A DNA stretch of 64,000 bases, taken from Myrmaecium sp. VS I D KN 1 (lineage: Eukaryota; Ascomycota; Dothideomycetes; Valsariales; Valsariaceae). Under the pieces are notes generated by a model. That model worked only from the letters and a program-made list of their open reading frames with translations. It ran no database searches and was not told where the DNA came from. Location of the stretch: assembly GCA_019775845.1 (NCBI GenBank), contig JADQAV010000033.1:65585-129584 (forward strand). Direction: 5' to 3'. This document shows, piece by piece, positions 1-11,964 of the stretch (the first letter of the stretch is position 1; each line of letters opens with the position of its first letter). The position numbers were made by a program, and so were the translations under genes.

Positions 1-377
1 ACCCTGGACACGGACGGGGCCGCGGTCGACGGGATAGCTTACCCACGTCCAGGGCTCTCCTCGGAGAGGTACTAAACAAGCAGCGGAACGCGGTGAACAA
101 GCCGAGACGACGCGGAGATCTGAGACATCTGGATGCCTTAGTCACGAGTGCCACATCAATGCGTCCTGGTAGACTATGTACACCTCATAGCGATCTTTCC
201 ATATCCGTGAATCTGTTGTTCGTTGGACCCAAGCGCCACTAAGAGTGTAAGCTAAGAAGCTACTTGTACATTGTGTAGAGCATTTAGTTACCGGAAGAAT
301 GACCGAGGGCTCGGAAGCCGTTACGCTTCATGGAACCGTAAAGCTGCACCGTGAAGCGATAAGTCACCCAACATCCA
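1..377. other. Intergenic DNA at window edge
   Basis: This stretch lies downstream of the cactin stop codon and probably holds its 3' untranslated region. No coding frame with recognisable protein similarity, tRNA or repeat is visible. Confidence 0.5.
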
Positions 378-2173
378 TTATTTACGGTAGTAGATCTGGA
401 CCAGAGGTTAGCACAACAGCACTTGCACAGGCTATAATCTTGATACACACCTTCTTGAATTGGAAATGAAGCTGTAGAATGCCCTGTTGTCCCAGTTTTT
501 TAGCTTCCGAAAAGACCATGGGATGAACTAATGGAATAGTTCGACTAGGGAAGCTCAGGCCTACCTTGTCAAAATTGCTTTTGAAACCACGTTCTCGTTT
601 GGCGCTATAGTCCCACTCCTTGTCCACAATTCTGAAGGCGATGTCTTCATAGGGTGGTCCAGCTATGAATCGGATCAAGCAAGTATCCTCCTCACCAGCA
701 GGTGCGAATGATTGCCCTCGTTTCCTGCCATTTTCACGTTCAATGCGGTATGTCGGTGCCTTGGTCTTGTCGATAAGATCCGGGTAGAAGATATTGAACT
801 TATAGCCCTGAACCACTTTAGGAGGAGGATTGTCATGGTCGTAGTGCGTTTGGTTGTATTTGTTCCATTCGTATCCCATCTGGACTCTGTTGAAGTACTT
901 TGGCTTTCGCGGTCGATACTTGTTCGCCCATTGAGGCTTTTTCTGGGACACCACTTCCTCTTCTCCGGCAAAAATTTCCTCATCCTCTCCCACGCCACGG
1001 GCAACTTCACGTTCGTAGAGAGCCATAGTGGCTTTTGAAAAATCGTCGTCCCGTGTAGCCGCGAATCGAGAGAGTTCAGAAGGCTTCTCTTGAGGCTTCG
1101 AAATGGCGGAGGCCGTCACAGCCGTATCAGTCTTCCTCTGCCGCATCGGTACAAAGCCTAACTTCAGCACTTTTCGCCTTTCATCGACCTAAATTATCGA
1201 AGTTAGAGTCATTCTGTAAACTTCCAGATCTGCATTCTTACAATCTTGTTCAAGAATGTGCTCTCTTCGTGAGACTCCAGGGATTTCTCTTCAGCTCTTA
1301 GTTTCAAAGAAGGCTCCGGATCTAGTTGCTCCCTTAGGTCCATGATATCCGTGCATGCCGATATATGAGGCGTATCCTGCAGGATCAATCGCATCTTCTC
1401 CTGCACCAACAACGCTTCCTCTTTCTGTTGCCTCCGCAAACCTTCTAGGCGACTATTGATGATTGCCTGCGACACCTTTCTCAGCTTTGCCTTCGCCTTC
1501 CAAACTATAAGACTACGAAGGAGGTGCTCCCAGTAGTCGACATCAATTGGCTCATTGGAATCCAGTTTCCGTCTTATTTGCTTTTCGAGTGTACTTAGTT
1601 CTTCGTAAGATTTCGGACTCAGGAGGCGATCGATGTCCGCAGAAACAGAACTGACACCACGTGCCTCAGGGGCGGAATTTTTCGATTTTTGCAACCGGTC
1701 TCTGCATATGACTTTCATCGTCTAAAGGCAGTGAGCTTTTGGCTGATCGCAAGGAGCTGGGGTAAGCCTCTTACAGTCCAGAATTCTTTATTACTCGGGT
1801 CGGTCTCTAGTGTGATGTAGGTGTCGATATCCCTTTCCAATTCCGCTAGCTGGTTGTTGTCAAGGCCCTCCAGGACACCTTCTGGATCAACTATGTCGAG
1901 CTCCGAGTCGTCAACTCCTTCGTCCAGAGGATTTCTCGTTGGATCGATCACTCGTAGTGTAACGGCAAGCCAATCGATAGGCCTAGCGCGACCGTTGCGA
2001 ACACGGATTTCTGCCTTCTTCTTTGCTTGCTGCAGGACAAATCGGTCTTCGTCTGCAACCCACGCTTCCTCTTGGGTGTCTGCAGAACGTTTGGCCGGGA
2101 CCATGGAACGTGGCGCCGGCCTTGGTGGGCCGCGATTTGAGGAACGCCATGGAGGAGTATCCTTGGTCTCCAT
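378..2173 (-). CDS. Cactin, spliceosome-associated protein
   Basis: Cactin is a conserved nuclear protein that associates with the spliceosome and is needed for accurate pre-mRNA splicing. I read four exons: 1775..2173, 1242..1721, 451..1188 and 378..395, giving 544 codons. Introns are 53, 53 and 55 nt, all GT-AG, and two show a CTAAC branch site. The tiny last exon supplies the C-terminal IYYRK after a KK residue pair. The central cactin-mid region begins at WVADEDRFVLQQAKKKAEIR. The family's diagnostic C-terminal domain is clear: KPKYFNRVQMGYEWNKYNQ, then KVVQGYKFNIFYPDLIDK and a closing LQLHFQF. The start is the first in-frame ATG. An additional 5' exon cannot be excluded, because some homologues carry a longer basic N-terminus. 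The gene is divergent from NEJ1. Confidence 0.93.
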
Positions 2174-2499
2174 CTTATCGAAAACAGTATCCTCTGGACA
2201 CTTGTGCAAGACTTCGAGGACAGTACTCGATGAGATAAAGTAGGAAGCTTAAGTCCGGAAGCTACCCAGGCACTCCACTTTCCGTCGGCGGACATCCGCG
2301 CGGACGCATCGGAAAAACGTTTCTTCCGAGGCCGGCAGCGCCCGGTCATCCCGTATGGAAACGCATCCCATGTAGCACATATTCACGAGCGATAGGTACA
2401 CAACTTGCTACTTTGCCTCTCAGACAAGTCAGGCATACACCGTGTGGGATCAAAGAGCGACGTATCTTAATTAACGGCTTTTCAGATACTCCACATGCC
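2174..2499. promoter_or_regulatory. Shared divergent promoter, cactin/NEJ1
   Basis: Only 326 bp separate the two start codons, so both promoters and both 5' leaders must lie here. No specific element was recognised. The role is inferred from gene orientation. Confidence 0.6.
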
Positions 2500-4196
2500 A
2501 TGCGCCCGTCAACTTGGACGCTTTTGCCAAGCTTCAACTCCACGAAAGAGACACCGCAGCTCTTCGTACAGACCACCTTTAGTTCTTCCGGTTATTCTGT
2601 ATGGTTGACAGATCTGAGTCGATTATGGTCAGAGACGTTGGACAGGCGAAAGGTGATCAAGAGAGCTTTGGATGACGAAACCCAATGTGAGATCGATCCA
2701 ACAGAAGACTCAACGCAGTTGCACATCCTGTTGGACAAGATTGGAGCTGGATTGGAGGGTGCTCAGGGAAGTGCGCGCCGGATATTACCGCACGATGTTG
2801 ATAATCATGGACTCGTCTTGCATCTCACCATTCCGCTTCCTAAACCGTACAGCCCCTTACGATGGCCTATTTTCCTCAAGCTACAACCTCCCACCAGTTT
2901 AAAAGAATGTGTCCTCCTGCCTGTAATCAACTTTGCTTATGTACAACGCCGACAAACTGACGACCTTATCAAGCATCTGAAAGAGAAAGACCATGTCATC
3001 ACTAAGTTACTGGACAAGCTCGAAGCCTCAGGGGCTGATATCTCGACAATATTCCCTAGTGCTGCCGGTCTCAGATCGAGCAAGAAAGAAAGTCTCCGAG
3101 AACAGGCTGCCAGGCTGGTTAGGGGGCTTGGGGAATTCGATGAGAGCACCTGGGCAGAAGAATTGAAGCAAACCGTGAACACTGAGGGCGGCTCCCCAAT
3201 GCTCGCAGCACGCAATATTCTTGCCACAGTCGATGTCACACTGCCACACTCTAGCCAACAGTCTCCAGAACCATGGTGGAAGGATGCCCTCGAATTGACT
3301 CCTCAAGGTACCGGCGATCAAGAACCAGATGCCCCTAGGAAATCCGCCGGAAAGAAGCAGGGCTCCGAATACCTGGCCTCAGGGGATACTGAGGACGAGA
3401 CTGAGACAGAGAGTAGTGATTTTCAGGTAGAACTTTGCATCCTGCTTGAAGGTTATGAACTAACGATTGATTTCAATGGCGCCAGGCTACCCCACGCTCG
3501 CTCGGAAAGGGTAAATCATCATCCGAAACTATAGAACGTCCAGATCATCAGGAAGTTGGGATCCGAGGTTTGCATATCAAAGCCGGTGCATATTCCGACA
3601 GCGAAACAGCTGATCAAAGCGACCATGACCTATTGCATAATGCGCCGGAAATGCGCACTAAGCAGTCCAGCTTCCAGGAACGAAACCCAAAGAAGCTGGG
3701 TGTGATAGGCGGCCGCAAGACCAAAAGCAATTCTTCCCAGAATCAGCCAATATCTCACGCTTCCACGGCGGATTCGTCCGAGGGCGAGACCGCAGGAGAA
3801 GTTGATGTGGTCCTTACGCGGTCCGAGGCAACTCTACGAAAGCAGAGGATAGGAGTGATTGGTGGCAAGAAGGTGCGTAACGAAGTGGAATCTCGCAGAT
3901 TCGCGGAAGACTTTCCCTTGCTTGAGCCTGAGAAAGACGCACCCAATGAACGATCTGGTAGCGCTTCAGCAAATGAACAAGCTCAACGACACCAGCGGGA
4001 TTCATCCACAGAAAGGGTAGCGCAGAGCACCAATTCCTCATCGAGTCGACGGATCACCACCAGAGGAGCGTCTGTGGTATCAGAGGACGAGCCGCCCGAG
4101 TCCTCACAAGCTAGGGCTGACCGTAAGAGGGAAGAGCTGAAGAGGCAGCTTGAGGTTAAAGCACGTATGCCTGTCAAAAAGAAGAGGAAGTTTTGA
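2500..4196 (+). CDS. nej1: Non-homologous end-joining factor NEJ1/XLF
   Basis: This is the XRCC4-like factor that bridges DNA ends with the ligase IV complex during non-homologous end joining in the nucleus. Two exons, 2500..3426 and 3486..4196 (59-nt intron with a CTAAC branch point), encode 545 residues. The N-terminal XLF head is recognisable: MRPSTWTLLPSF, then FSSSGYSVWLTDLSRLWSE and a serine- and basic-rich region after KRALDDE. A coiled-coil stalk follows around residues 150-180. The tail is long, charged and probably disordered. It contains two copies of a GVIGG motif (KLGVIGGRK and RIGVIGGKK) and ends in MPVKKKRKF. That end resembles both a nuclear localisation signal and the basic Ku-binding peptide at the end of animal XLF. 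The ATG at 2500 was chosen because the conserved head starts there. The function is firm; the motif reading is inference. Confidence 0.9.
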
Positions 4197-4749
4197 CAAA
4201 CCTAAGATGTTCTACATGCGCTAGTGGGGTATAAAATAAGTCTGGGCATGGTGTGGTGCACATCTCGGCCTTCACCTGAAGGAGCCTTGTCCTGCCAGGG
4301 AAAACATGATGATGAGATCGTTACGGCGGGAACCGCTGCGACGGTCAGTATATGGTATCAGAGCGCTACAACAGTTAGTAGCTTGTAGCGCATCCGTACC
4401 GATGGATAAACTGGTGTTTATGTGTGCTAATCGATCGTCACATGTAGCGGGCTCTGGTGGCGATTTTCAGTAACGTAGGTAAGCGGTCTGTTTTGTAGCG
4501 ATCACGACTACGTTAAAGCGAATTGGCAACTGAGTCTACTTCATTGGGGGCATAGTTGGATGTGGTCTTCCAAATCAATGTTCGTTTACCTGTCGTTATC
4601 CTTCTTCACATGCTTCCTCCCGCAAACAGACAGCCGTGCGCCACAACCAAACCGTTCCCTTCGCCCTCCGCGAGACAATCTACTACAGTAACATTCTTGC
4701 AGGCGCATATCACGTTTCTCATATCGACAGCGCGAACAGTTGTATCGCA
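4197..4749. other. Intergenic between NEJ1 and large hypothetical gene
   Basis: Contains the NEJ1 3' region and probably the leader, or an unseen 5' exon, of the next gene. The downstream reading frame stays open without an ATG back to about 4636. No RNA gene or repeat was recognised. Confidence 0.4.
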
Positions 4750-7700
4750 ATGTGCTCTTTCCGGTATTATTACTACTCCCGCTGCAGGCATCAGGAACTG
4801 GTGCTCTTTGATTACTGCAACAGAAATGGAAATCACGCCCCGACGACGGCCGGACCAGAACTACAACTCAGCGACTTTCCCAGAAACTGCTCGACCATAC
4901 CCGATCATCCAACCTCGCAACATACACCATACCCTGCAGCAGAATTTTTGCTATCGGCCTCTTCGCAGGAAGGCGGAGGTTCATCTACCGGCTCCAATAA
5001 CGACACTATTCGGTATCATAGCCATCACCTCACAGGGATGCAGGCTGGGAAAAACAAAAGCCTCTCCAAGCGAGGACGGGAACTGGAACCAGCTCTTGAG
5101 CTCCAACCCCTGCCAGGCTGGGATACTGCTTCCTCGTGTACCACTGAGACACGCGACGGCCTTGGGGCCTCATTCTCATCAATTCGGCGTCCTCACACGA
5201 GTATTACAACAACTATTACATCCAGAGAATACTCTGATGGCAGGAATGGTCGGACAACGGAGATTATTCTCAAGGACGGGAAGGTCAAAAAGATTATCGA
5301 GCATCTAGAACTTAGAGCCCGTAGCTCATCAGGTGAATCTGACCAGGACCCGGAGAAGCCGGCCCTGCTTGATCACGACAGCGAACACTCAGCCGTATCT
5401 CCCAGATACGGATTTCCTGACATGGAGACATCGCCGTTTGCTCCGGCTACTGACTCTAAACTTGCGAGAGCGTCATCGCTACACAAGGCAGGGGTACTCC
5501 GCCGATATCAAGCTACAAGCGCCCGAAAAGCGCTGCCATCAGAATGGAGGGCCGATGAAGAGGAATCCTCTTCTCCCACTGCACGCTTGACCAGTGTTCG
5601 CACTGGGATACCTCAACTGCGAACTTTGAGAAAGGCTAAGACAACGGGAAATCTCCGGACCCCGGCGTGTGCGGACTCTATCACCGCTCTCACTGAACCA
5701 ACTTCACAGCACGCAAGCAGCTCAAAAGAAAGTACTCCGCGGCCAAAACCAAGATTCAATGCGCCAAACCTAAAGACAGCTCAACGGGCTGTTGACAGGG
5801 AACTGAAGAGATACTCTATGCCGTCACCAGTCAGCCCGCCGAAGGACTCGCAGTTAAAGCCGGCCAAGAGTCTTTACACGAGCCCAGGGACTCACAGTGT
5901 GGGCAGATCGAACATGTCGCATAAATATTCTCCAACTAAGGTCTCGACGCCGGTGCAGCATGGTGTATCCGAGAGATCAATGGGGATCCGTCATAAAACG
6001 TCCACTTCCAGCCTACGCTCTACAGGCGTATCCTTGCATACTCCTTCTCGAGATTCTCCCCTTCACACCCGGAACAACAGCTCGATACACAGTTATGTTA
6101 CAGCACCGGAGACACCAGATGATTCTGTACAGGATACTCCAATTGCTCTTCATCACGGGGGTGCGGGCCAAGCACGTCCAAGTCTATCTCTGGAGATCCC
6201 ATCCTTTGGGAGGCCAACGCGGGAAACGGACATGATGTCGACATCTCCTAGAACTGATGCCAATAGCCGGATCCCAGCTGCGCGAGTCAAGGGTGCAGAG
6301 AATAATAGTAGTGGCAACCAACAGTCTGACATTCCCTTATTCCAAACGGTTATATCAGATTCCGATGACTCGCAAGAGAGGCTATCGGAGGCTTCTGTTG
6401 CCTCGGAGAGTTCATCCATCGGTGTAAGTCAGACCGACTTGGGCACCTGTCCCATGCCACAGACCGCCTCCGCAAAAGTAGATTGCAAAGCGAGAGAGGC
6501 GGATCCATCCCTGGCTTGTTCCTCTGAATTCTCGGATATCAAGGGTAAGTTAGACCAGCTACAACATCGCGTAGATGCTCTCAGAGAGACTCGCGGCTCC
6601 CATGGTGGAATAACGGAGACGCCAAGTACTCCTGTGAAAAGTGCAAACCCCTCCACTGAAGTTGGGAAAGATACCAAAGCATCTATGGAAGCCATGCAAT
6701 CGACGGAGGTTCCCGAGGAATCCGATCTTTCTAAGGAAGATAGCACACCCAAGGAACAGGGCTCCAAGGATACCGCTGCGAGGCTTTCGCCCCTTATGGA
6801 ACTTACTGAGACCGAAGAATCAGCGGATGAGGGGGTACAGGAACTCCTCATGGCCATGTCAAGCTTGACCGCCGTTCCCGGTGATGCTCGTCATACTCCT
6901 CGCTTGTCTCTTGAATCGTCACCTGTCGACAAAACGACGACACCATCGCTTTTACATAAGGACCAAGATGGTTCAAAGCCCGATAAAGGCCAAGATTATG
7001 ACAAGGATTGCGAGGATTTTGCCATGGCCGTCTCCAAGGCACTATCCCGTTCTATCAGTGTCGGCCATGGTGAAAACCCAGCTATTGGAGTTTTGCATGG
7101 AGCGTCGGATCTTCATGAACAGGGTGGAGAACAGGCTCGTGTTCGCGCGCGCACTTTCCCGGGTATCCACATAGAGTGTGTCGAAGAAGATCCTTCTATC
7201 TTGGCTTGCGGTCCCAAGCATCAGAATCGAGGATTGTTCAAAGCAACGATCGCGCCTCACAAAGAAGAGGAGAGACCGTGCTTATCCTCCCGTGCCTCCG
7301 AAGAAAAAGATCAGGAAATGGTGCACAATCCAGCATCGAGCTTGTTTAATACAATGCTGCGAGCTACAGCGCCCGCATTTGTGCCAGGGACAAGTACAGC
7401 CATGCGCAGCTGTCTTCCTGCGACATGGAAAGCTTCGGAGCAGGAAATGGTCGAAGATGGGAACCCAGAGCAACCAACGGAAGGCCCGCCGGTGAGACCC
7501 ACTAAATCAATGAAGAAGAATATGAAGCTCAAGATACGACAGACTCAACAGCAAACCGGTGACCATCCGGTAAATCCCACAGAAAACCCGGGTTCCGTCG
7601 AGGATGTAGAGACCAGTGCTGTCTCAGCCCGCCCCGTAAACCAGGTGAACACGCTGGTTCAACTGCCGGAAAAGCCATTCTCTCACCAATTTGCTACCGT

Positions 7701-8346
7701 GAACAGCTTTAAACAGGGTGAATACAAGCCAGAGAAAGAGTGGCAGAATCAGCCTCCTTGTGTATGGGAGAACCGTGGGACCTTGCTAGATGGTTCCTTC
7801 TATACGCAGCCTTACACTCTTCCACCCCCCATGCTCTCGGAGAACGTGTTCCATCCCCTACCATCCCAAGGGAGCTCACGACCGCCGCTTGGTGGCCAGC
7901 TGCCGCCCAAATACCAGCCTGGCAAGGCCGCGCCTCTTCGTCCACACCCACTGCAAGGATTCGGATATCCATATTCAGAGGAGGGTGCGGAACCTTCTGC
8001 TGGGTCGTGGAAGAACACAAACGCGGTGTACGCCCAGGGCAGCCCGAGGAACATGACTGGTTTCATCCCCGGTGCCAAATTCGGAAGAGCAGGCTGGACG
8101 ACTTGGCATGGAGGAAAGCGTGGGCGCGGTCGAACATGGAAAAGCAGTACCGAATATGGAAGCTCTGGAGAGTCAATCGAGCCATACGGACACTTCAGAG
8201 GAAGGTACGACGGACAGAATATGAAGGAGACACGACCGAACGTGGCGAGAGAGAAAGGGTTCTGCGGTAACTTTACTATCGACGAGGGCCACGCCTGTGA
8301 GGTGGTTGGAATGTTTTGTCATGCCTGTGTGCCAACTCAGCACTGA
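4750..8346 (+). CDS. Large disordered protein of unknown function
   Basis: A long open frame of about 1,200 codons that I do not recognise. Composition is rich in Ser, Thr, Pro, Glu and Lys, with no predicted membrane segment, signal peptide or catalytic motif, so it is probably mostly disordered. Features worth noting are a short basic/acidic block, IILKDGKVKKIIEHLELRAR (about residues 180-200); many TPxx and SP phospho-site-like motifs; a possible coiled coil near KGKLDQLQHRVDALRET; basic KSMKKNMKLKIRQTQQQ; and an aromatic, proline-rich C-terminal part containing PEKEWQNQPPCVWENRGTLL and GGKRGRGR. The latter suggests RNA or chromatin association, but this is speculation. The frame itself is convincing because it is uninterrupted and compositionally uniform. 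The start is uncertain: 4750 is the first in-frame ATG, and a spliced 5' exon is possible. Confidence 0.65.
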   Translation: MCSFRYYYYSRCRHQELVLFDYCNRNGNHAPTTAGPELQLSDFPRNCSTIPDHPTSQHTPYPAAEFLLSASSQEGGGSSTGSNNDTIRYHSHHLTGMQAGKNKSLSKRGRELEPALELQPLPGWDTASSCTTETRDGLGASFSSIRRPHTSITTTITSREYSDGRNGRTTEIILKDGKVKKIIEHLELRARSSSGESDQDPEKPALLDHDSEHSAVSPRYGFPDMETSPFAPATDSKLARASSLHKAGVLRRYQATSARKALPSEWRADEEESSSPTARLTSVRTGIPQLRTLRKAKTTGNLRTPACADSITALTEPTSQHASSSKESTPRPKPRFNAPNLKTAQRAVDRELKRYSMPSPVSPPKDSQLKPAKSLYTSPGTHSVGRSNMSHKYSPTKVSTPVQHGVSERSMGIRHKTSTSSLRSTGVSLHTPSRDSPLHTRNNSSIHSYVTAPETPDDSVQDTPIALHHGGAGQARPSLSLEIPSFGRPTRETDMMSTSPRTDANSRIPAARVKGAENNSSGNQQSDIPLFQTVISDSDDSQERLSEASVASESSSIGVSQTDLGTCPMPQTASAKVDCKAREADPSLACSSEFSDIKGKLDQLQHRVDALRETRGSHGGITETPSTPVKSANPSTEVGKDTKASMEAMQSTEVPEESDLSKEDSTPKEQGSKDTAARLSPLMELTETEESADEGVQELLMAMSSLTAVPGDARHTPRLSLESSPVDKTTTPSLLHKDQDGSKPDKGQDYDKDCEDFAMAVSKALSRSISVGHGENPAIGVLHGASDLHEQGGEQARVRARTFPGIHIECVEEDPSILACGPKHQNRGLFKATIAPHKEEERPCLSSRASEEKDQEMVHNPASSLFNTMLRATAPAFVPGTSTAMRSCLPATWKASEQEMVEDGNPEQPTEGPPVRPTKSMKKNMKLKIRQTQQQTGDHPVNPTENPGSVEDVETSAVSARPVNQVNTLVQLPEKPFSHQFATVNSFKQGEYKPEKEWQNQPPCVWENRGTLLDGSFYTQPYTLPPPMLSENVFHPLPSQGSSRPPLGGQLPPKYQPGKAAPLRPHPLQGFGYPYSEEGAEPSAGSWKNTNAVYAQGSPRNMTGFIPGAKFGRAGWTTWHGGKRGRGRTWKSSTEYGSSGESIEPYGHFRGRYDGQNMKETRPNVAREKGFCGNFTIDEGHACEVVGMFCHACVPTQH

Positions 8347-9679
8347 GCAAGGGTAGGTCATCACCATGGCCGGGCTCTGGAAAACGCATATTGATCACGA
8401 CTCTGAGGGCAAGGGGGATATGCGAAGCTCTTTATCTCTTCTTCTTGCATCGATGTTTCTTTTTGAGCCTTCTTGGAGGGGCCCGCTTTGAATTCCTTTT
8501 CTTGATATTATATACCCTGTATGCGTTCATTGTTCTCTATACACATGTTTTCTTTGGTGCTTCTAGTCAGATATCAGAATTCCTCTCCTGGGATGAGAAG
8601 CAATGAATAACAACACCTCTGGGGTCAGCGGGTTATTACTGATTCCTCTCGAAGGGAGTGAGATAGCACCAAGGTAGTCATCGTCCGAACATCGTTCCCT
8701 CGTGAACAGGCCGTATGTTAACCTCTACCCTCTGTACCGCAATCCGAGACTTCGGGAGACGGATAGATGGTGACGGGGTGCGACTTTGGAGAGTTTGCCA
8801 TGTTGCTATTTGTGGTCCGCGGATAGTGTATGTATGGTAGAGTGGAGAGCACGCTCGTGTTCGCCTTGCCGGTCCGAGGCGTTTGATGAGATCTACCCTG
8901 TTCGGTGTTCGGCCTTGGCAGCCGTGGGCTCCCTAGCCCCTGAAGCAGCCTAGCCGGGCGAGCCGGAGGGGTTTCGATTGGGTGAACGATGGGCGAATGG
9001 CAAATGGCCGCCTCCGCATTTCCCGCATTCTTCCATCCACCCACGGTCAAGCGCGTTTCTCGTCTTCACACCACCCGACACCCCTTCGCTCTCTTTCCCC
9101 CTTCTTCCCCTTCCTCTTCTCTCTCCTACCCACCTTCGTTTTCCTTCGCATTCCTTCACATCCCTTACTAACCCCCCGTCCCCCTCGCCGTCCAGGGAGA
9201 TCGCTCTTGTACATTCTTGTTGGTGGATACCGCCGCTTGCCGACCTCTTGTGTATACCACCCCCTCGTTCTTTGTGTATACCTACTGTCCAGCAGCTTCA
9301 CCACCTTCGTTTGGAGAAATACCTTAGTACTTTTGTAATAACAACGACGCGCTCCTATCCCGGACCCCCCCATCGTTAATAGTATTCCTACGCAACCACT
9401 CGCTTTCGATATACGATCCGGAAAGCAAGGAGGCTTCGCGATCCATACCGCACCGTCTGATCGCCGTTGAGAGCAAAACGAACACAGCCCGCCGCCCATC
9501 GCTCGCAAGGACCGTTTGACTGTGACATCTGTACGATCGCGCGTGTACACCACCTCTTTGCCGTCGGAAGCAGCAGGAAAGCTCGACTGTATCCCCTGCG
9601 CTGCGGTTTCCTTGCCAGGTCCCTTGTTTTGCTCCTCATCGCTCTTCCACGACTCACATCTACGACCTCTCTAAACAAG
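8347..9679. other. Intergenic; pyrimidine-rich leader of the CRH gene
   Basis: Holds the 3' region of the preceding gene and the promoter/5' leader of the GH16 gene. A strongly CT-rich tract spans about 9040-9190. Such tracts are common upstream of well-expressed fungal genes. No coding sequence was recognised; short open frames here are low-complexity by-products of the tract. Confidence 0.5.
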
Positions 9680-11134
9680 ATGGTCCGCAACTTGGCCATG
9701 GCCGCTGCCTCCGCGGCCCTCCTTTTCTCAACTCTCGGCGCTGCCACCACAACCTGCAGCGCGGACTCGAAATGTCCTGAATCTGCGCCCTGCTGCTCCC
9801 GTAGGTCCTCCTCGAGCACGCTCGGCCCGAGGAAAACTGATGGCTGACAATTCATTCTTTCCAGAATACGGAGAGTGTGGTGTCGGTGCTTACTGTCTCG
9901 GTGGCTGCGACCCTCTGTTCTCTTACTCCCTCGACTCCTGCGTGCCCATGCCCATCTGCAAAAGCGCCGACTACACCCTGAGCTCGTTGGATGATGTCAA
10001 GTCCATTGAGAAGTACCTTGGCGACGACTCCAGTATCAACTGGGTATCCGATGGCACACCGGTCGAGTATGACGACAGTATTCTCCTCACCATGGCTGAG
10101 GACACGGTCGGAACCCTCCTCGCTTCCACGCATTATGTTTGGTACGGCAAGATTTCGGCGAACCTGTCGACTTCCGCGGGCAATGGTGTGGTGACTGCCT
10201 TCATTATGATGAGCGATGTTAAGGACGAGATCGACTTCGAATTCGTCGGTTATGATCTGAACAACGCGCAGAGCAACTACTATTGGCAGGGTGTTACTGA
10301 CTGTAAGACTCCCGTCGAGATCCTGTTCTTCCGGCAATGGCTAATCTGCGATCAGACGACAACATGGACAAGCTTGCTGTCGACAACACGTACTCCACCT
10401 TCCACGAGTACACCATCGACTGGAAGCCCGACACGCTGACTTGGGCTGTTGACGGCACGGTTCTGCGCACCTTGAACCGGAACGACACCTGGAACTCTTC
10501 CACCAACACCTACCACTACCCGCAGACTCCCGCCCGCATCGAGCTTTCCCTCTGGCCTGCCGGTCTTTCCACCAACGCCGAAGGCACCATCGAATGGGCG
10601 GGTGGTGAGATCGACTGGAGCAGCAAGTACATGCAGAACGGCTACTACTTCGCGCGGGTCAAGGAGGTGACCGTCGAGTGCTACGACCCGCCGTCCGGCG
10701 CCAACGTGACCGGGTCCAAGTCGTACGTCATCAACAACGAGGCCGGCACCAACGACACCGTCGCCGTCACCGACGAGTTCGAGATCCTCGCGTCCCTGTA
10801 CGCCACGGGCGAGAACCCGGATTACGACCCGAACGCCTCCACCGCCTCCGCCTCTGCCAGCAGCGCTTCGGCCAAGGCCACCGTCGAGAGCGTCCCCGGC
10901 ATGAGCGGCGCCGGCAATGCGGCTGAGGATAGCCAGGCGTCGGAGGTCACTTCCAGCGCCACCTCCCAGGCGACCGCTTCTTCTTCTTCTTCCTCTTCAT
11001 CTTCCTCATCCTCCGACTCGACCGGCTTCACACAGGGCACCGACACGAGCATGGCGGTGGCACGGTCGGACAACCGTCTCGGCGGCAGCGCGGTGGCCGT
11101 GTTGGTTGCTGTGGCTGGATTGTTGTTGCTGTAG
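9680..11134 (+). CDS. GPI-anchored CRH-type GH16 cell-wall transglycosylase
   Basis: CRH/UTR2-family enzymes link chitin to beta-glucan in the fungal wall by transglycosylation. Three exons, 9680..9800, 9865..10302 and 10356..11134 (introns of 64 and 53 nt), give 445 residues. A signal peptide (about residues 1-21, MVRNLAMAAASAALLFSTLG) precedes a cysteine-rich chitin-binding-like segment whose CCSQYGECG motif is restored exactly by splicing. The GH16 catalytic motif DEIDFEFVG is at about residue 162, with its two acidic catalytic residues intact. Further family landmarks are YYWQGVTD..NMDKLAVD and the WAGGEIDWSS region. The C-terminal third is Ser/Thr/Ala-rich, including a long serine run that is probably O-glycosylated. 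It ends in a hydrophobic tail, AVAVLVAVAGLLLL, typical of a GPI-anchor signal. Function is well supported; which paralogue it is cannot be settled here. Confidence 0.95.
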
Positions 11135-11964
11135 GAGCGGGGATGTGAGATCCTTCCTTTCCTTCTGATGTAATTGATGGCCCTTTTCATTTTTTTTATT
11201 CCTTGCTCTCCGGATATATGATATCTTTTATCCGGAAAGACATCTTTCTTTTTTTACTCCCATCCTAGTAGATTTTTCGCCATCTTTTCGCATCTTCATC
11301 GCGCTTCGTCGGATTTCATGTTGCGATCGATCTATGGAGATTTCCTGTTTGTGATTAATCTAGCCAGCCTGCGTTGTTGGCTTGACCGGAGAGAGAAAGA
11401 AAGAATCTAAATATCAGAATATTGTTCCAAGCTTTTGGGAGCGGTGTTGAATCGTCTCTTGTCGTTTTTCAGCTCGTGACTTCGTTTGTTTTCTCTGACC
11501 CTGTTTTTCCTCGTTCACTCGTCTGATGGTCTTCCTTCGGAACGACGGCACCGTTCAATCGCTCCTCCAGGGTTTCTGCGTGGTGCGCGGTGCTGTGCTT
11601 CGCAAGGCTATGCCCATCTTTCCCTGTCGTCGCCATCATCACCATCATGTCTCTTCCTCTCGCCCTGTCCCCCCTCGTGCAACACCATCCCTTGTTCCTG
11701 AGCCCCCTGAACCCCACGGACCGAGGTGACGAGGGAGACCGGGGGTGGTGGTCACGGAGTACGTAGTACAGCACAACCGCGCCGATCCAACCCGGTTCCC
11801 CGGTGTGGCCGCCGAGGAGGAAGCAACCTAATCTATTCGTTTGTCGTTCCTTCCCGCGGTCTCGGAACTCCGACCCGCCATCCGACGTTTGGCCTACCCT
11901 GTCCGCTTGTCACGTTTTACGTTTTACGTTCTACGTTCCTGCTATGGCATGGCATGGATGACGT

